Below are positions 32,450 to 45,828 of a stretch of DNA of 64,000 bases, piece by piece. Below the pieces are notes generated by a model. It did no database searches. It was not told where the DNA came from and saw only the letters and a program-made list of their open reading frames with translations. The DNA comes from Phallusia mammillata (Eukaryota > Chordata > Ascidiacea > Phlebobranchia > Ascidiidae), in NCBI GenBank assembly GCA_003260075.1, contig QLIY01000404.1, positions 3,831 to 67,830 on the forward strand, written 5' to 3'. Each line of letters opens with the position of its first letter. The stretch's first letter is position 1. The position numbers and the translations under genes were made by a program.

Positions 32450-35400
32450 ATGTTGCTGCATAATCGTATGGAAACTGATTTACATTCGCCGCTTCGGCCC
32501 ACTACCACATTACAAGAAATGATTTCATCACATCCATACGTTGCAAAGAAATCAAAAACAGAAATTTTATCTTTTCCTGTTGATATGGAAACATGTACAA
32601 GAGGTAAATTTATTTTTTGTTTAGTTATCAGTTCCGCATGCTAAAACAATGTCCCACATGTGTACGTAAAATATGTTGCAGTCAATTATGCTGCGCCTCA
32701 GAATAAGAAACTGAACATACAAAAACTTCTTATTAAATGTATCAAATATTGTTAGCCGCTTCATCTGGTGAAAGGAGTTTAAGCAGTTGGTTTTTATTTG
32801 TATTTGTCGTTTCTTTTGAATATCTTTGATTAAGCATGGTCGAATGGGACAGGAAACCAAAAAAAATCATTAATGCGAATCTAAAAATCGTATTCAATAT
32901 CGCTCTTAAGATAACAAAGTCATAGAAATCGTACTATAAGCGGCCCCAAACGATACTTCTCTTCGCGGTGTCACATCTGTGTGCAGTTAGGATTTGATTG
33001 ATTCTGACCTCGCTGCCTAACCAACTGAGCTTTTGTGAAAGGGACAAATTGGTGCCGGCAAATGTCGCCCTGCATTGTTTTCGCCCGCTATTGTTTGTTT
33101 GCTTGCAAATGAATATAGGCTAGCCGGACAACCACCGCTGTTTTAGCTTCCACCATGCAACTGTTTTATTTGGACGGAGGATTTTTAAATCGAGTAATAC
33201 GGGCATTCGAATGTCTTACGTGAATATACGATTTATTCAACTATGCTACAGTGGTTTAGAAGTCGTCAACAGTTTAATACAGTGTGGTCAGTCTTTTGCC
33301 ACGTTTCATGATAATACAGGAAAAATGTTGTTATTGCTGCAATATGTATAAAATGTATTTACCCGTTTTTGAGTTGCTGACATTGTTCTGTCACATTTAT
33401 TGATGATGAAGTTTGTGAGACGCTGGTGTTACGGGTTATATGTCCGAAAAGGTTGGTAGCGATATTGTAGTTGGTTGGAAATTTAACCTGCTTGGACAGA
33501 GTTAAGTGTAGATTAAAGATTTTGATCAAAATTTTTGTCAATGAATGTGTGTTAAACTGTAAGTTTCGACGTTAAATGGTTTGACGAATGAACGCTTGAG
33601 CTGCATTCAACGCACGTTGCGGCAAAAATTTAATCATGTTAGCGATTGAATGTAACGCTGTGCATTGCAAGTTATTGGCCTGAAACTTCGAAGACCACAA
33701 ACAATGACTTACTTATTGAGTTTGCGCCTGAAAATGTGATTTGTTTCTACACCCCATGCTGTCTTATTGACTTTCAACAAAGCTAAATCCGATTACGTGA
33801 AGCTTATTGCGTTTTATGGTCGAGGACATCGTCCCGATGAGCTTAACTAACTTGCTTTGTGACTGCCTGACATCGTTTTCCCGTTCCTAATTGCTTTGCG
33901 CTAGTTTTGATGGAAAAAGTTTCATTTAAATACACACTTGTCGCGGCCGAGTTTCGTAACTCGTGCACACGTCAGGGAGTGAAGTATATGACGATCGATT
34001 TGTAAATCTCGCATTCGAAAGTGTTTCTAAAGTGTTTGGAGAGGGCCGGCGCTTTCCCTGTGCGTTGCTAGTTCTCGGGGTCGCGTATTAGTTTAAAGTG
34101 GCCGTGAGGTGCTATGGAGAGGGCATTGCTTTTTGTTGACTTGCGAAGCGAGACCGCCAGCTCACCCTTTGTGTTCACCACAGGGCGACCCTAGTTTTAA
34201 AAGACGCGCGCATTTTTATATCCAGTGCTATTGTTGATGGTAATAATTTAGTTCCCCATCATTGCCAGTTGCTTCATAAAATTGAAAATTGAGTGAGCGA
34301 GTTAGTAAATATAGGCCTGCATCAGAATGTACGTGATATAATACTCGTTTTAGGATTATTTAGTGCAGAAGTAAATTTTAAAAATGGAACAAATGCGCGC
34401 AACTTAACTGAATTATGAAGGTTTTGAAATGCGATTTGGTAAAAGGTAATTTAATAGTAATACGACCGGACTGCTTTACTTATATTATGTGCTTACGCCG
34501 TGTCCGTATTTAAAAGAGGTTTTATTTTGTCAAGATAGTATCAGATCGTTGTCAGTCTATGTCTTGAAATTGTCGGTGAGGTGGATATATTGTTTTTTTC
34601 GCGCATATATATCATTTCTTTCAAACTTTGCTCGTAAAAATCAACGTATGTGCTTAAATCAACGTGATCAGTAGACCATTTGCGGCAACTTCAGATAACA
34701 ATTTTGCTATGTTAACTTCAAAGCAAACTGCTGCGTTATACGGATGCTTGTATTGGTTTTGGTGCCTTATTAGTTGCTGGTATCAGCTGTTCAGGGACCA
34801 GGGTCTATGCGAGGCATGGATCGACGACGTTTGCATTTTTCTCGCGTCTGCACAATCGCTCTAGTTAAAAGACAAAAGAGCGGCCCGCTGCAGACTGCAT
34901 TGAAGGCCGCAATTAATGGACGCCACTGGGCTATTATCGTCCCGTTCAGTGAACATTTTAACACTGGACGCCGACCGTATTTCTGTGAATCATTGGTCAA
35001 AACAACTCCAGTTAATGGTTGTTTTGCTGGAGTGAAAGTTCAATTGCAATTGTAGAAAATTGTAGTCAAATGAGTTGAACACTAACTAGAGGTTGTTTGT
35101 TTGTTTCCAGTGTTAGTCTGATATTTGATAGCTGCTGTTGTAGCGCAAGTTCTTAAGTATTTTAAGTCTGTTTTGTGTATGCTGGTGTCTTATAAACCAT
35201 GCGAGGTAAGTTTATTTTATCTTTATCAGGAGTTTAGGTTCCTTATCAATAGTTTGGCACATTTAGTGTTATTGTTTTGTTGAGTTATGATTGTCCTTTA
35301 CCTCAGATATTTAATCTGTAGTATTCGTGTGTTTCATGTTGTGTTTGTTTTATTGCAGGTCAGCTGAAGCTTGTGCTTTGCGCAACATCTTCCAAGCTCA

Positions 35401-38400
35401 CTCTAACCGTGTTGGGGCTTCGGTCTCTGCCGCAGTCATGCGTATCAAGAGATCTTCCCACCTACGTTTACCTTAAGGCAAGTAAAGACCTTCACCAAAT
35501 ACATGGAACCTATATTAAAATCCATTCAGAAACCTAATTTTTAATGTATTGTTTTTAGGTTTCGCTTTACCCGGACCATGATAATAAAATTCGTCATAAA
35601 ACTGATGTAATGCCGGTAGAAAATGATGCTGTGACTCTGCACGACAGCTTTTCCTTGTAAGTTATTTTTTAATGTCTAAAGCCTTTACACAAACGGACAG
35701 TGAAATAACGTGTTATTTTTGTGCAGTAACATTGGGCGAAGAGAGTGCAATAAACGATTGCTGATATCAGCCTGGAGTAGACAGAAACAAAGATGCCACG
35801 ATTCGGCAAACTTTATCGGTTGCATGAGCTTTGGTATCCGAAAAATTGTCGCCAAACAAGAGGTAAAGTTCTGTTTTTCCGAAGTTGTGTTAAATGTGTG
35901 GCTTTGGTCAGGTCCTTGCATTATTTTTCACATGTGAAGTTCAAACTAAATTTGTGCGTCAAAAACACCTTGCGAGTTTTTTGGGAATATATTTTAACTA
36001 TAAATCCAAACTAAGATTTTTTATCATTTTTAATAATGCATTGTTTTATAACTGTGTTTCTCGGCAGCGTAAAGCTTATTGGAAAATCCAATTTTGCAAC
36101 ATGTAGCGGTTATTGTTCGCATAAGTGTTTTTTGTGGTATCGGTAGTGTTTTCTACTTTTTGATTCTTTTCTGGGTCGTACTGTAGCGAAACTGAACTGT
36201 GTAATCCATTTCGCACAGGTTATGCAAGGTTGGTATTACTTCCTCAGCGAGTCCCTGGGCCGCAAGAAACATCTCACTTCAAAGCACATCTCAGAAGGTA
36301 CTTATTTCCTATTGCATTTCCCTCCCGAAACCTGCTTTGAAACTGACTTCCACAATTTCTGGCCCTGATTGTTCCGAGTATATTAAGAAACTTTAGTTTT
36401 GATAGATTGTATGCTAACCCCAAGGGACTTCATGTTTTTGTCTTTTTATTACATGTTACTAACTAAAAATTGTATTTTAGATACTTATTCCAGCCAATCA
36501 CTGAGAAGTTCGACCCTGCACGTTCGTACGCTCAACATTTATCCGCAAGATGTCGCGCCGAACAACACGAACTCCCGCAGTCTTGGACGTGACAGACTCT
36601 ACCAGGAAAACACTTCACAGCACCAGGCGAACCTAAACGACCAGGTATAGACTTACATTGTTTTGAAACGCTGGTTGCCTCAACTACATGCACGGCTTCA
36701 CTCCACCGGTGTTTACTGAATGTCTTCTGCGGTTTAACGCTGTTCTAAAAAAAGTTTCAGTTTAATGTCAAGCGTTACGGTGAACAGTAGGAACTTTAGT
36801 TTTAGGTAGAACAGGCCCAATGCGCTTAGAACGCTATAATACGCGATTTACAAAATTCGTTAGTCGTTATTAGGTGATAGTTCAAACATTAGCACAGTCA
36901 TTGCGGACTTAGACATACAGCTTTGCGTGTGACATTCAGTTTTTCCTAATAACTAGTAATTAGGTCAGCCTGTTGTACATTAGTAAGGTAAAACTGTGAC
37001 AAACGCAATGGTTGAAAAGTGGAAAAATGGGACCTTTATACGTCGACTCGTTTGTTTACTATATATGCACATGAAAACCGAATGTTTGTTGTGTACAATG
37101 TGAGGCGGAAGTATTAACAAACATCGGGCATGGCTGTAAAGGCAGAAACGTCATTGTGTACATTGCGCGTATTACAACGTCGAACATAACAGGTCTTTAC
37201 TAAATAGAGCAAGCTTCGTGAGAATCTATAAAACACGTAGGTGCTGCGGGTGAACTCAAAACAGTGGGAAAGCGATTCCCCCCCCCCGGCATGGCTGTAA
37301 AGGCAGAAACGTCATTGTGTACATTGCGCGTATTATAACGTCGAACATAACAGGTCTTTACTAAATAGAGCAAGCTTGGTGAGAATCTATAAAACACGTA
37401 GGTTCTGCGGGTGAACTCAAAACAGTGGGAAAGCGAGTTTTGTCGCTCTAACCCTAATGCAAGGTGTGAAGGCCCTTCCGTGAGAGGTAATCCTTCGTAC
37501 AAGCGATTATCCTTATTTACAGCATTCGCGTCGACTCTTCGAAGCACGATTTAATGGCAATTATCAAACAGATCGGGACAGGATTATGTTGTTGATGCAG
37601 CGGGCGTCTCACACTTTCTAAATCGCTAATACGCGGTCGCTTTATGTTTGATGTCACGCCGTTTTACGCAATTACACAGTCAGTTTTATTGCTTTTGTGA
37701 CAATAACACGATGCATTCGTGCAACAGTAAATGGTTGTAAACAACCGGTTTCGCGTTTCTAATGCCCCTGACGCTTATTTGCGCTTTTAATTTTGCTTTG
37801 TGCGTTGCTTCCTCAATACTGAGAAGGGTATTGGGACTTTGGGTAACTTGAAACCGCTACTGTTTTGACTACCCACAACTTGCGGCTTTCGTCCATGCAC
37901 GCGATTGTGCACTCAAAACGGGTTACAACCATAAGGTTTTGTGAAGTTTACTGTTGGGTAACTCTCAAAAAATCGCCCAACCGAAAATAACAACTTCCAT
38001 TTGAATGAAAAATATATATTGTAGGGTGACTTCACTTATCTCGCTTAGAAACCCGCTTTCATCCCATAATTGTCGGTTTTCGAAAGTTATTTAACCTGTA
38101 CAGATGTTTCATTCGAATTTTTTGTTTTCTAGATTTACAAAACATTCAGCAAGAAACGAGTGTTGGGTGATTTTCCTGTTGCTCCCAAGCGTCGTCGTTT
38201 GTACCAAGACGAAAATCTTAATCGTTTCACTGGCGATTTGCACAAAACGGACAACCAGCATTTTACTGTGGGCGTAGCTGTTGGAAAACGATCGTGTGAC
38301 GTCACAAAGAGCCGAGCGCCATTAAAGAGTGGGGGCCGAACGCCTACAGGTCGTCGACACGTGCGGCGCAAGAGCTACTCGTCCACCGATCTTCGTGTGT

Positions 38401-40255
38401 TGCAGGAAGCTTATCGTAAAAATACGACTGAAAGCAATTCAGCACAAAAATCTCAAGATAGCCACCACACTGCCGATGAAGAATTGAGAAGCGCTACTCT
38501 ACGCGTACAACGAACCCACTCGGCCAAAATCGTAAAGCAACCTGAAATGGAATCATCACAAGAGTTTGTGACAGCATCTGTGGTGACCAAATGTACGGCA
38601 AACGTGGCCCGACGCCGAAAACTCTGCGACGTGCCTGCCTCGAAGCGCAGTGTCAGTTGCTATGGTAACCCCAGCTTGGATCAATATCCCGAACATGTAA
38701 TCGAACAGGTTACGCGGGGGTTAAGTAACTCAGTGAAGCCCCAATCCAAGGACCCAAGTCGATCGCCCGATTATCGTGACGTCGGTTACCATAGCGAGAC
38801 GACGTCTATGTCATCGGTGACGTCATCAGATTCGGATTCCGGTTCTTCTGAGGAGGAATGTCGTCCGGTGACAAAAATGGCCGACGTTCGTCCGGTTGGT
38901 TTTGCGAAGAAGTTGTCCACAAAATCTGTCACCAGAAATTCATCGAAAACCTCTGTTGTGGAAAGCGAAGTCCGCAAAATTGGCACCATGTACGTTATGT
39001 GATATCTTGTTCATGATTTTGGAAGCTAAATGCGTTTTTTTGTGCTATCGTAAAATAGGGTGATTTAATTTTAGAATTTAATGTATTGAATACTAACCTG
39101 GAATATAGTCAGTAAAAATCACTTACATTAGCAGCACAAGAAAGCAAATTGCTAATTAATAAAATATTTAATTTTTTGCAGGCAAAGCCTTAAAACATGG
39201 TTTAACCGAAATCCCGACAAAGTGTCCGATGACTGTCCTCGCAGAAAAATCTCGACCCCAACCAAATCCCTTTCAACTGGTTGGTTGTTCAGATATAAAT
39301 CGGCAGCCGACCAAGCTATTTCGCGACAACTGAAAAGATCAATCAGTCTCCGAAACGACCCTAAAAAGTAAGTATCATTTTAAGATTTGTTTTCTTTACA
39401 TGCATTTCCAGTACGAGTCTTTGCATGTGATGTTTTTAATGAACCTAACGCTAAGTGCAATTGTTTGCCGACAGTGATACTTTAAAAAAGCTTATTGTAT
39501 TATAGAGGACTGTTGGTCGTACATGCTTCAGTGTATCATGTCTAACTTTAGACTTGTTTTTCCAGAACTTGCGAAAACTGTGATGTATCTGCTCGTCCAC
39601 TTTATGAAGTCCTCAAAAGCAAAGGTAAAAATTCGATTTGTTGTAAATCAGTTTCTACGTGACATGAATTACTTCAAATAAATTACTTTGTTTATTATGT
39701 CGCGGCCTAAAATGGACAAGACTTAAGTAAAATTGTGACCTTTACAAGTCATGTTATATATGTGATGTTTATGTAACAAACATTTGACCTGTTAACTGAC
39801 TGTTATGTTTTTGCAGGTGGTGTTGAATCTTTCAAAGCGTTTTTGAAGGGCGAATACAGCGACGAAAACCTCGATTTTTGGTTGGAATGTGAAAGTTACA
39901 AAAATGTGAAAACAAACCGGCGTCAAAAAATGGCGACAAAGATTTTTGAACGTTTTGTTAAATCAGGTTCCCCCGACGAGGTAAGATGAATACACGGTTA
40001 AAACATGAAACCGTTAAAGTTACTTTTCTTTACTGCTTGCAAATGGCGTATCGCTGTACAATTTGTTTACACAATTCTTGCCTTTTTTAGATTAACATTG
40101 ATGACGAAACAAGAAAAATGACGCAGGAGGGGGTTTCCCTTCCCAACGCGACAACCTTTGAACGCGCGCAACAAAAAATCTTTGATCTAATGTCACGTGA
40201 CTCGTTTCGCCGATTCCAAATGTCCGAATTGCAAAAGTGCAAATGCAACCAGTGA
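32450..40255 (+). CDS. RGS3: RGS3-like: C2 domain plus C-terminal RGS domain (726 aa)
   Basis: Coding exons: 32450-32603, 35359-35477, 35559-35656, 35727-35862, 36219-36297, 36481-36644, 38133-38989, 39182-39367, 39566-39624, 39817-39980, 40091-40255; phases join exactly. The start ATG 32450 has an in-frame TGA upstream. An alternative first exon (ATG 35199 to 35205, M-R) joins in the same phase. The C2 domain (about 52-200) shows GQLKLVL, VSLYPD, RLLISAW, IGCMSFGIR and GWYYFLSESLGRKKHL, as in vertebrate RGS3. A long basic, Ser-rich linker (251-600) follows, with KRRR near its start. The RGS domain (about 605-720) has FKAFLKGEYSDENLDFWLEC, TFERAQQKIFDLM and SFRRFQ. It should accelerate GTP hydrolysis by Gi/Gq alpha subunits; the C2 may target membrane or partners. 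No PDZ domain seen. The intron at 35478 uses a GC donor (AAG|GCAAGT). Confidence 0.92.
35199..35205 (+). other. RGS3: Alternative first coding exon of the RGS3-like gene
   Basis: ATG CGA G followed by a consensus GTAAGT donor. Phase 1, the same as the distal first exon ending at 32603, so both splice to 35359. It would give a protein shorter by about 49 residues. Inferred from splice signals only. Confidence 0.5.
37127..37437. repeat. 150-bp overlap duplication in an RGS3-like intron
   Basis: 37127-37277 recurs at 37288-37437 around 10 C (37278-37287). Open frames spanning it are artefactual. Confidence 0.85.
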
Positions 40256-41681
40256 AACGAAACCACCAAAACAAAATCCTCTAGATGGTGCTATTGAGTC
40301 GCCCAAGCTTGAGCAAACTATATGCTAAAAAATGAATTTCGAAAAGGTGTTCATGTTCCATTTTTTGTTGTGTCGTGTCGTTTATCGTGTATTCGGAATT
40401 GCGTGGATTTATATTTGCAATAAACATTCGCGTTTGAAGACATTCGTTTTGTTTGGTTTTTGTTTCAAAGACTAGAAACATAAAAATTGTTATGAAACAT
40501 TTTATGTGTTGATTAAATATTAACAGGTTCTCAAAATAAGCTTAAGAAGAACAAAAAATAGTTTTAATTGGTACCAAACTTATCCAAAAACAAACTGGTT
40601 TGAAAATATATCAAAAACGACTTGAAAAACGTGTGTATTGTATTCAATTGCTTGTTATACAGAGTATTGACATTCACAGCTGCATAATAAAAACCAAAAA
40701 TGTCTATGATAAATAAACTGTTGCATGTAAATATTTAAACTTAAAACTGCGATTAAATGAACAAGCGTGGAAAATATGTGCACAAAATCAAACAAAATTG
40801 CAATGGTTGTGTAAATTATATTTAAGCTTATATGCATAACGTTTTACAGTTTGTATGTCCATGAAAAGTAAAGTTATGAAACAGAGGTATACAATGTTGC
40901 TGAAACTTGGTAAACGTCAAATATCTATTTACACTTGGGAAACAATTTGTTTTTGTAAACAATTTAAATTCAAACTACACGAAACTAAATGATGATTAAT
41001 AACAGATTTTCTTTATAAAATGATGAAACGCTAGGAGGCAGTAAAGAACAGTCTGACATAAAACACTGTCGAAACTTCATCATGTTATATTAGTTATAGA
41101 AGAGAATTGTACATTATGTTACAAAAATTATTACATGACAATAGTCTTAAAATGTCATTATTTTCTCGATCTTCCGTCAATCAGGTTGTTGAAACTGACT
41201 CCTTTCTTGTTTTTTTTTTTCATAACAGGAGAGTTTGTGACTGAGGATCCGGTAATTCCCAAGTCGAACTTAAAAAGGGAGTGGTCTGGAATCTCGACTA
41301 AAACAAAACAAAGTCTAATTTACAGTATGTTCAATCTACACAGGCCCCTATAACAACATCGATTTTCACGTCAACAAGATTCTAATCACAAAATATTTTA
41401 TAGCATTTAGAGGTAATTTGCATTTAAATCTTAATTTTACATGTGGTTTGATAAAAAATATCGAAAGCGTTCAAGCTTTTTGCTGTTTCCGTAAAATTGA
41501 TTTCTACCTTACACTATATTGCCGTGTGCTAAAAACAGGTTACATACAAAACGCTTTTGCGAAACTAGATATTACACGTGTTTGATAATTCCTTTCACGT
41601 ATACGGCCGATCTCTCCTCGCCAATGCTTTTACATTGATACTGTGACACTGAAACGACTTCCTGTGGTTTCCAAGCAAATG
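40256..41681. other. RGS3-like 3' UTR and intergenic
   Basis: AATAAA at 40419-40424 is a good polyadenylation signal for the RGS3-like gene. An isolated frame at 41229-41352 after a strong polypyrimidine-AG could be an exon but has no partner and no recognisable similarity. Nothing else seen. Confidence 0.5.
40419..40424 (+). terminator. Poly(A) signal for the RGS3-like gene
   Basis: AATAAA 164 bp after the TGA stop at 40253-40255. Confidence 0.6.
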
Positions 41682-44600
41682 CTAGGCCATTGTGAACCAG
41701 TTTCTTCTGTGGTGTATGCCCAGTTGTGGCACTGCACAAAATAGGTAAGGCATGGTTTTTACCCTGTTACTCCCAACTAACTGAAGTGCCGTTGGATGGC
41801 TACACTAGCCAATACGGCCGATCTCTCGTCACCAGCTGCACTAATGAGACCTAAAAGGTCGAAACAGTGTGCACTGCATGGGCGCCGCCACGTAGGGGCA
41901 AGAGGGGGCACTTGCCCCCCCTTGGAATTTCAGTGTACCTCAATTTAACATATTTAGCAGCAAACCTAATTAAAGTGGCAGCGCGGGGATTTGTGACATC
42001 GTTCAATGCTTTAACTTTTAGGCCAGTGGTCGGCAACCGCCGGTCCGCGGCCCGGTACCGGTCCGCGAGGAGTTCGTTACCGGGCCGCATAATTTTCCAG
42101 GATAAATGCTATGAAGCATTTTGCCCATGTATCCCAGGGATGATAAACTAATTTAGGCGTTTTCATTGGTAAATATTTGTAATTTTTTGAAGACTGGTCC
42201 GCGATAAAATTTTACTTTCAAAACCGGTCCGCAGTGCAAAAAAGGTTGCCGACCCCTGTTTTAGGCAACTCAATTGTGAAGTACACGATTTATGGCTTCA
42301 TATGTAACAAATTCTTGATGCGGTAAAGTATCAGCCAAAATTTGCCCCCCTCTTGCAAAATTTTCTGCCGGCGCCCATGGTGCACTGTCTGTAACATTTC
42401 ACTAAGTTTACTAATCCTACCGTTTTGCTTCAAATTAGCTGTGGTCGTTTCGCTCATGTCCGGATTGTTAAGCGCTTTTTCCAATGGTTCAAGTTCTTCT
42501 TTCGTCGGCGACCGCAACTCACCGTTATGGCATTTGATGACCGCTACAATAAAAGCATTTACTATGTTTTTTTCTGTTTGCAATTCAGACGTAATGTTTC
42601 AAAATTAACCTTTGGACCCACACAGCACAACTTGACCGTGACTTTTGGATTTGTCGCCGTTCTTGCCAACCAAGTTTACGATCATATATTTGTTTTGCAG
42701 ATCTTGCGGTTTGAAGCCCTGGTACACGAATCTGTATTCCCACCTGGAGGAGAAAGTTATGATTAAGATCAAGAACTTACATCTCGTGTTACAAGCGCCA
42801 GGAAACTCAAACTCGTGGAAACGTTTTTTGCATAGTTCAATGTTTTGTTCGGCGGTTTTATTAAAAAGGTAATCCTATTTTAGCTTAAGTTTATTAACAA
42901 GTTTTAAGTTTATTAACTTCTACTGAAATGTTTTTAAATTTGTCATCCCATTGTGTTAAGTCCAGCTAAGCCACTGAATACTTTTTAATTTCACATTAGC
43001 CTAATACATAATGCGATATTTTTTGTAGTTTGGCATCATAAAACGAATTTTGGTTCACACACATGAATTTTTCAACATTATTTAATCTCGCACAACAGTT
43101 GCAAGTTTTAGCAAAGGAATAAATCTAAAACTTTCAATTGCCCTGGAATTAAATGAAGCATATACAAAAGCATAGTGACTACTGCAGGCTTCTCCTTGCG
43201 AAACGAAAAGACTTAACAAATACTTCATACTCTTCGATAAAATACCAACCGTAGCTCTTGGGGGGGGGGTTTTCAATTGCTCTGGAATTAAATGAAGCAT
43301 ATACATAAGCATAGTGACTGCTGCAGGCTTCTCCTTGCGAAACGAAAAGGCTTAACAAATACTTCATACTCTTCGATAAAATACCAACCGTAGCTCTTCT
43401 CGTGGTAAACAACAACATCAAAATGCCAAACCTTTTCCTCACCTGGTTGACCCTTTGTGTGTGAGGTAGCGGTAGTAACTCTTCATCTTTTCGGGAGAGT
43501 GGCCTTCATCACAGGACACTACGTAAATCACTGCTCGGCATTTCTCGGCCCGATCTTTCTCCTCTACGAAACCGTTGTTGAGATATTTTCCCTTAATAAC
43601 TGTTACCATCAACTCCGGACCGTCTTGCTTGTCTGATCCCTCGTCACTAACGATGTTTTTGAACGCGCCGACGAAGCTGTTTTCGTCTTGGAAGCTTGCC
43701 GTGCACACACTGTATATGTAGTATATTACATTGTTACAAGAATTACGATTGAACTATAAGGCATCATAAGGTCAAGACTGAACTATAAGGCCGTTTTATC
43801 AAGACACAAATGGGTGATTTTCTGTTGGAAACCGAGTTGCTGGCAGACCCGAACGTCTCTTTTTGTCAAAAAACGTGTTATGTCAGGAAGTTGGATTATC
43901 AAATGTGAAAGTGAGACACAGATATGGCCAAGTGTGAAGCTTGGCAGACTAAAAGATCAGTATGAACCGCACAGAATTTCCTGGCCAACTTTTGAACTGC
44001 TTTGCTGAGGTAATATACGTGGGACAATTTTAATTCGTAATGGCTTGGCCCTAAAATAGTACTCCGAACCAACAACGCACGTTACAGCATGATTAGGTAC
44101 TTTTTATTGCTCACCTTAAGTGAAACGTTTTCAAACAAAGTTATCGACGAGCCTCGCAACACATGCAGACTAAGCGCTCAAATCAAGTTGATGTGTATGA
44201 TAAATAAAGTATGATAAATATCAATGTACTAAGGTAGCTAATTGCTATATTGTTTGCTTAGGTTTAGTAAATCGGCGTTTTTACAAGTTGGAGACCAACT
44301 TTTGTCAAAAGCGTTTTCGCCACAGTGCAGCGTTTCAGCCCATTTATAAACCTTAAACACTGGACCACTCGAAGAAATGGTGTTAAAACGGTATGCCATT
44401 AAAAAATCAAACACCCATCGTACATTGCCTTGTGAAAAGAAAATGTTAATGTGTCTTTAAAGCAAAATAATGTTCAAAATACAAATTTTTATACTTTTCC
44501 ATTTCCTTCGCTTCTGCTGGGTCAATCGCAATCCTGGTTGTTGAATATTGCACCTGGATTTTAACTTGTCGGGGCTGCGAAAACAAAAACAAATGACTTT

Positions 44601-45828
44601 TACTTTTCAACAGGCTGAATTATATTTTTATATGAACCTGTTTCTTTCGCCATTCTTGCTTCTGCCGTCGTTCTTCGCCTAATTTCCAAAGAGCTTCGTA
44701 GTAAGCTTTGAAGAAGGGACTCATCTCATCTTGTCCGATTGCCAACTTGTGTCGTTGCTCTCTCTCTTCCAAACGTTTCTGCCATTCGTCAGGATGAAGC
44801 TTTCGGTATTGGATCGCTTTCTGCCATTGGAAATGTTATTTTACTGTTTGAACTCCAAGACAACCAATTAGTATGTTCTTTTTAACATGATCCGTCTTCA
44901 TGGATTGTTTGACAAAAATGACATGGAATCATTGAAAGTACACTCGCTTGTAAAACTCACTTTTATAATGTAGATAGGCTGTACAAAAAGTGAATATTTA
45001 CCAATAACGTAAGACGTTTTTTATGTAAAAGTTATTTTGTTATGTTTTAGCAGGTCGATTGTGAAACTCATTTCAACAATAAAATAGGATGAAAGTTTGA
45101 GCCAAAAAACAACAACATACGATTGGTTCATTACCAGTCCACGTATTACTAAATTTGTTGTGGTGCAAATTATTGAGAAATCCCTTGTGGGAAGTTGAAA
45201 TCAATGCTTCTCACATAGTTAGTGCGATCAGGCAACGTTCTTTCTGATATCGCACGAGACGGTTTTCTCCAAAAATCGTTTTCGTCCTTATTTGAGCCTG
45301 TTCTTGTAATGTTTTTCACATTAACATTTAAACGACATTTGAATTGTGTAAATGTCGCTCACAGCGCAAGATAAAATCGGTTTAATTTCGTCACGATTCA
45401 TTATGTTTCAAAATGGAACCCTGTGTGTTAGTTGTAATGTATGGAGCTTCATTGTTTGATTTGGTATACAATTTCCTTTAATTGTTTTTTGCAGAATCTT
45501 ACTGTTGGTCTGCACAGCTTTAGCCTCTTCAATCCTCGGTATACTAATGACCAGGAGTTGAACTGGCATATATTCTATTTAAATAGGAAACTAACTATCA
45601 CTACACGAGCGAACATTTTACTGTGGCAATTTTGTGTTTCGAATGTGTGCAGAATGGTTTGCTTCAGAATCGTAATTTCATGCTTTGTCACAAAAAATGT
45701 TTAGACACAACCTAACTTACCTGAAGCAAAGTTGGTTTCAAGTTGGCTTTCGACGTTGTTGCGTCCCCAACCATCTGATCCAACTTTTTAATGCTTTCTC
45801 GCATCCGACTTTTAATACTTTTCTGCAT
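41682..45828 (-). CDS. C2-like tandem paralogue 1 (X3, 314 aa)
   Basis: Exons, transcript order: 45721-45828 (ATG 45828, MQKSIKSRM), 44638-44820, 44495-44574, 43443-43709, 42610-42743, 42421-42543, 41682-41731 (stop TAG; the last exon is the least certain). The N-terminal third is Lys/Arg/Glu-rich helix. Then comes a C2-like beta core: ELMVTVIKG, EKCRAVIYV, SYYRYLTHKGSTR, WEYRFVYQGF, QNKYMIVNLVG, HGQVVL. Exon lengths of 134 and 123 nt and all phases match X2. Unlike X1 and X2, the first coding exon is split in two. The aspartates of a Ca2+-binding C2 are absent, so a Ca2+-independent role is likely. Nested transposons sit in the last intron. I do not recognise the protein. Confidence 0.7.
41877..42379. 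mobile_element. hAT-type element, ends CATGGGCGCCG, TSD GTGCACTG
   Basis: Terminal inverted repeats CATGGGCGCCG and CGGCGCCCATG, perfect duplication GTGCACTG at 41869-41876 and 42380-42387; 503 bp including the nested MITE 42024-42258. Subterminal 'gggggcacttgcccccc'. Lies in the last intron of X3. Confidence 0.8.
42024..42258. mobile_element. Nested hAT MITE, TSD TTTTAGGC
   Basis: Left end CAGTGGTCGGCAACCGCC, right end GGTTGCCGACCCCTG, perfect duplication TTTTAGGC at 42016-42023 and 42259-42266; 235 bp. Reverse-complement relative of 46530-46802 (shared 'cggtccgcggcccgg'). Confidence 0.88.
43131..43398. repeat. 130-bp overlap duplication in an X3 intron
   Basis: 43131-43259 is repeated at 43271-43398 around 10 G (43260-43269). 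Confidence 0.85.

Noticed and set aside
32985-33040. tRNA-like A box (agctcagttggttaggc on the minus strand)
   Set aside because: No convincing B box or cloverleaf could be folded; at most a tRNA-derived repeat relic.
37200-37547. 115-codon minus frame
   Set aside because: Spans a poly-C overlap inside an RGS3-like intron; the repeated peptide halves betray the duplication.
41229-41352. Frame GEFVTEDPVIPKSNLK after a strong polypyrimidine-AG
   Set aside because: Looks like an exon, but no upstream partner, start or similarity; it lies after the RGS3-like stop and poly(A) signal.
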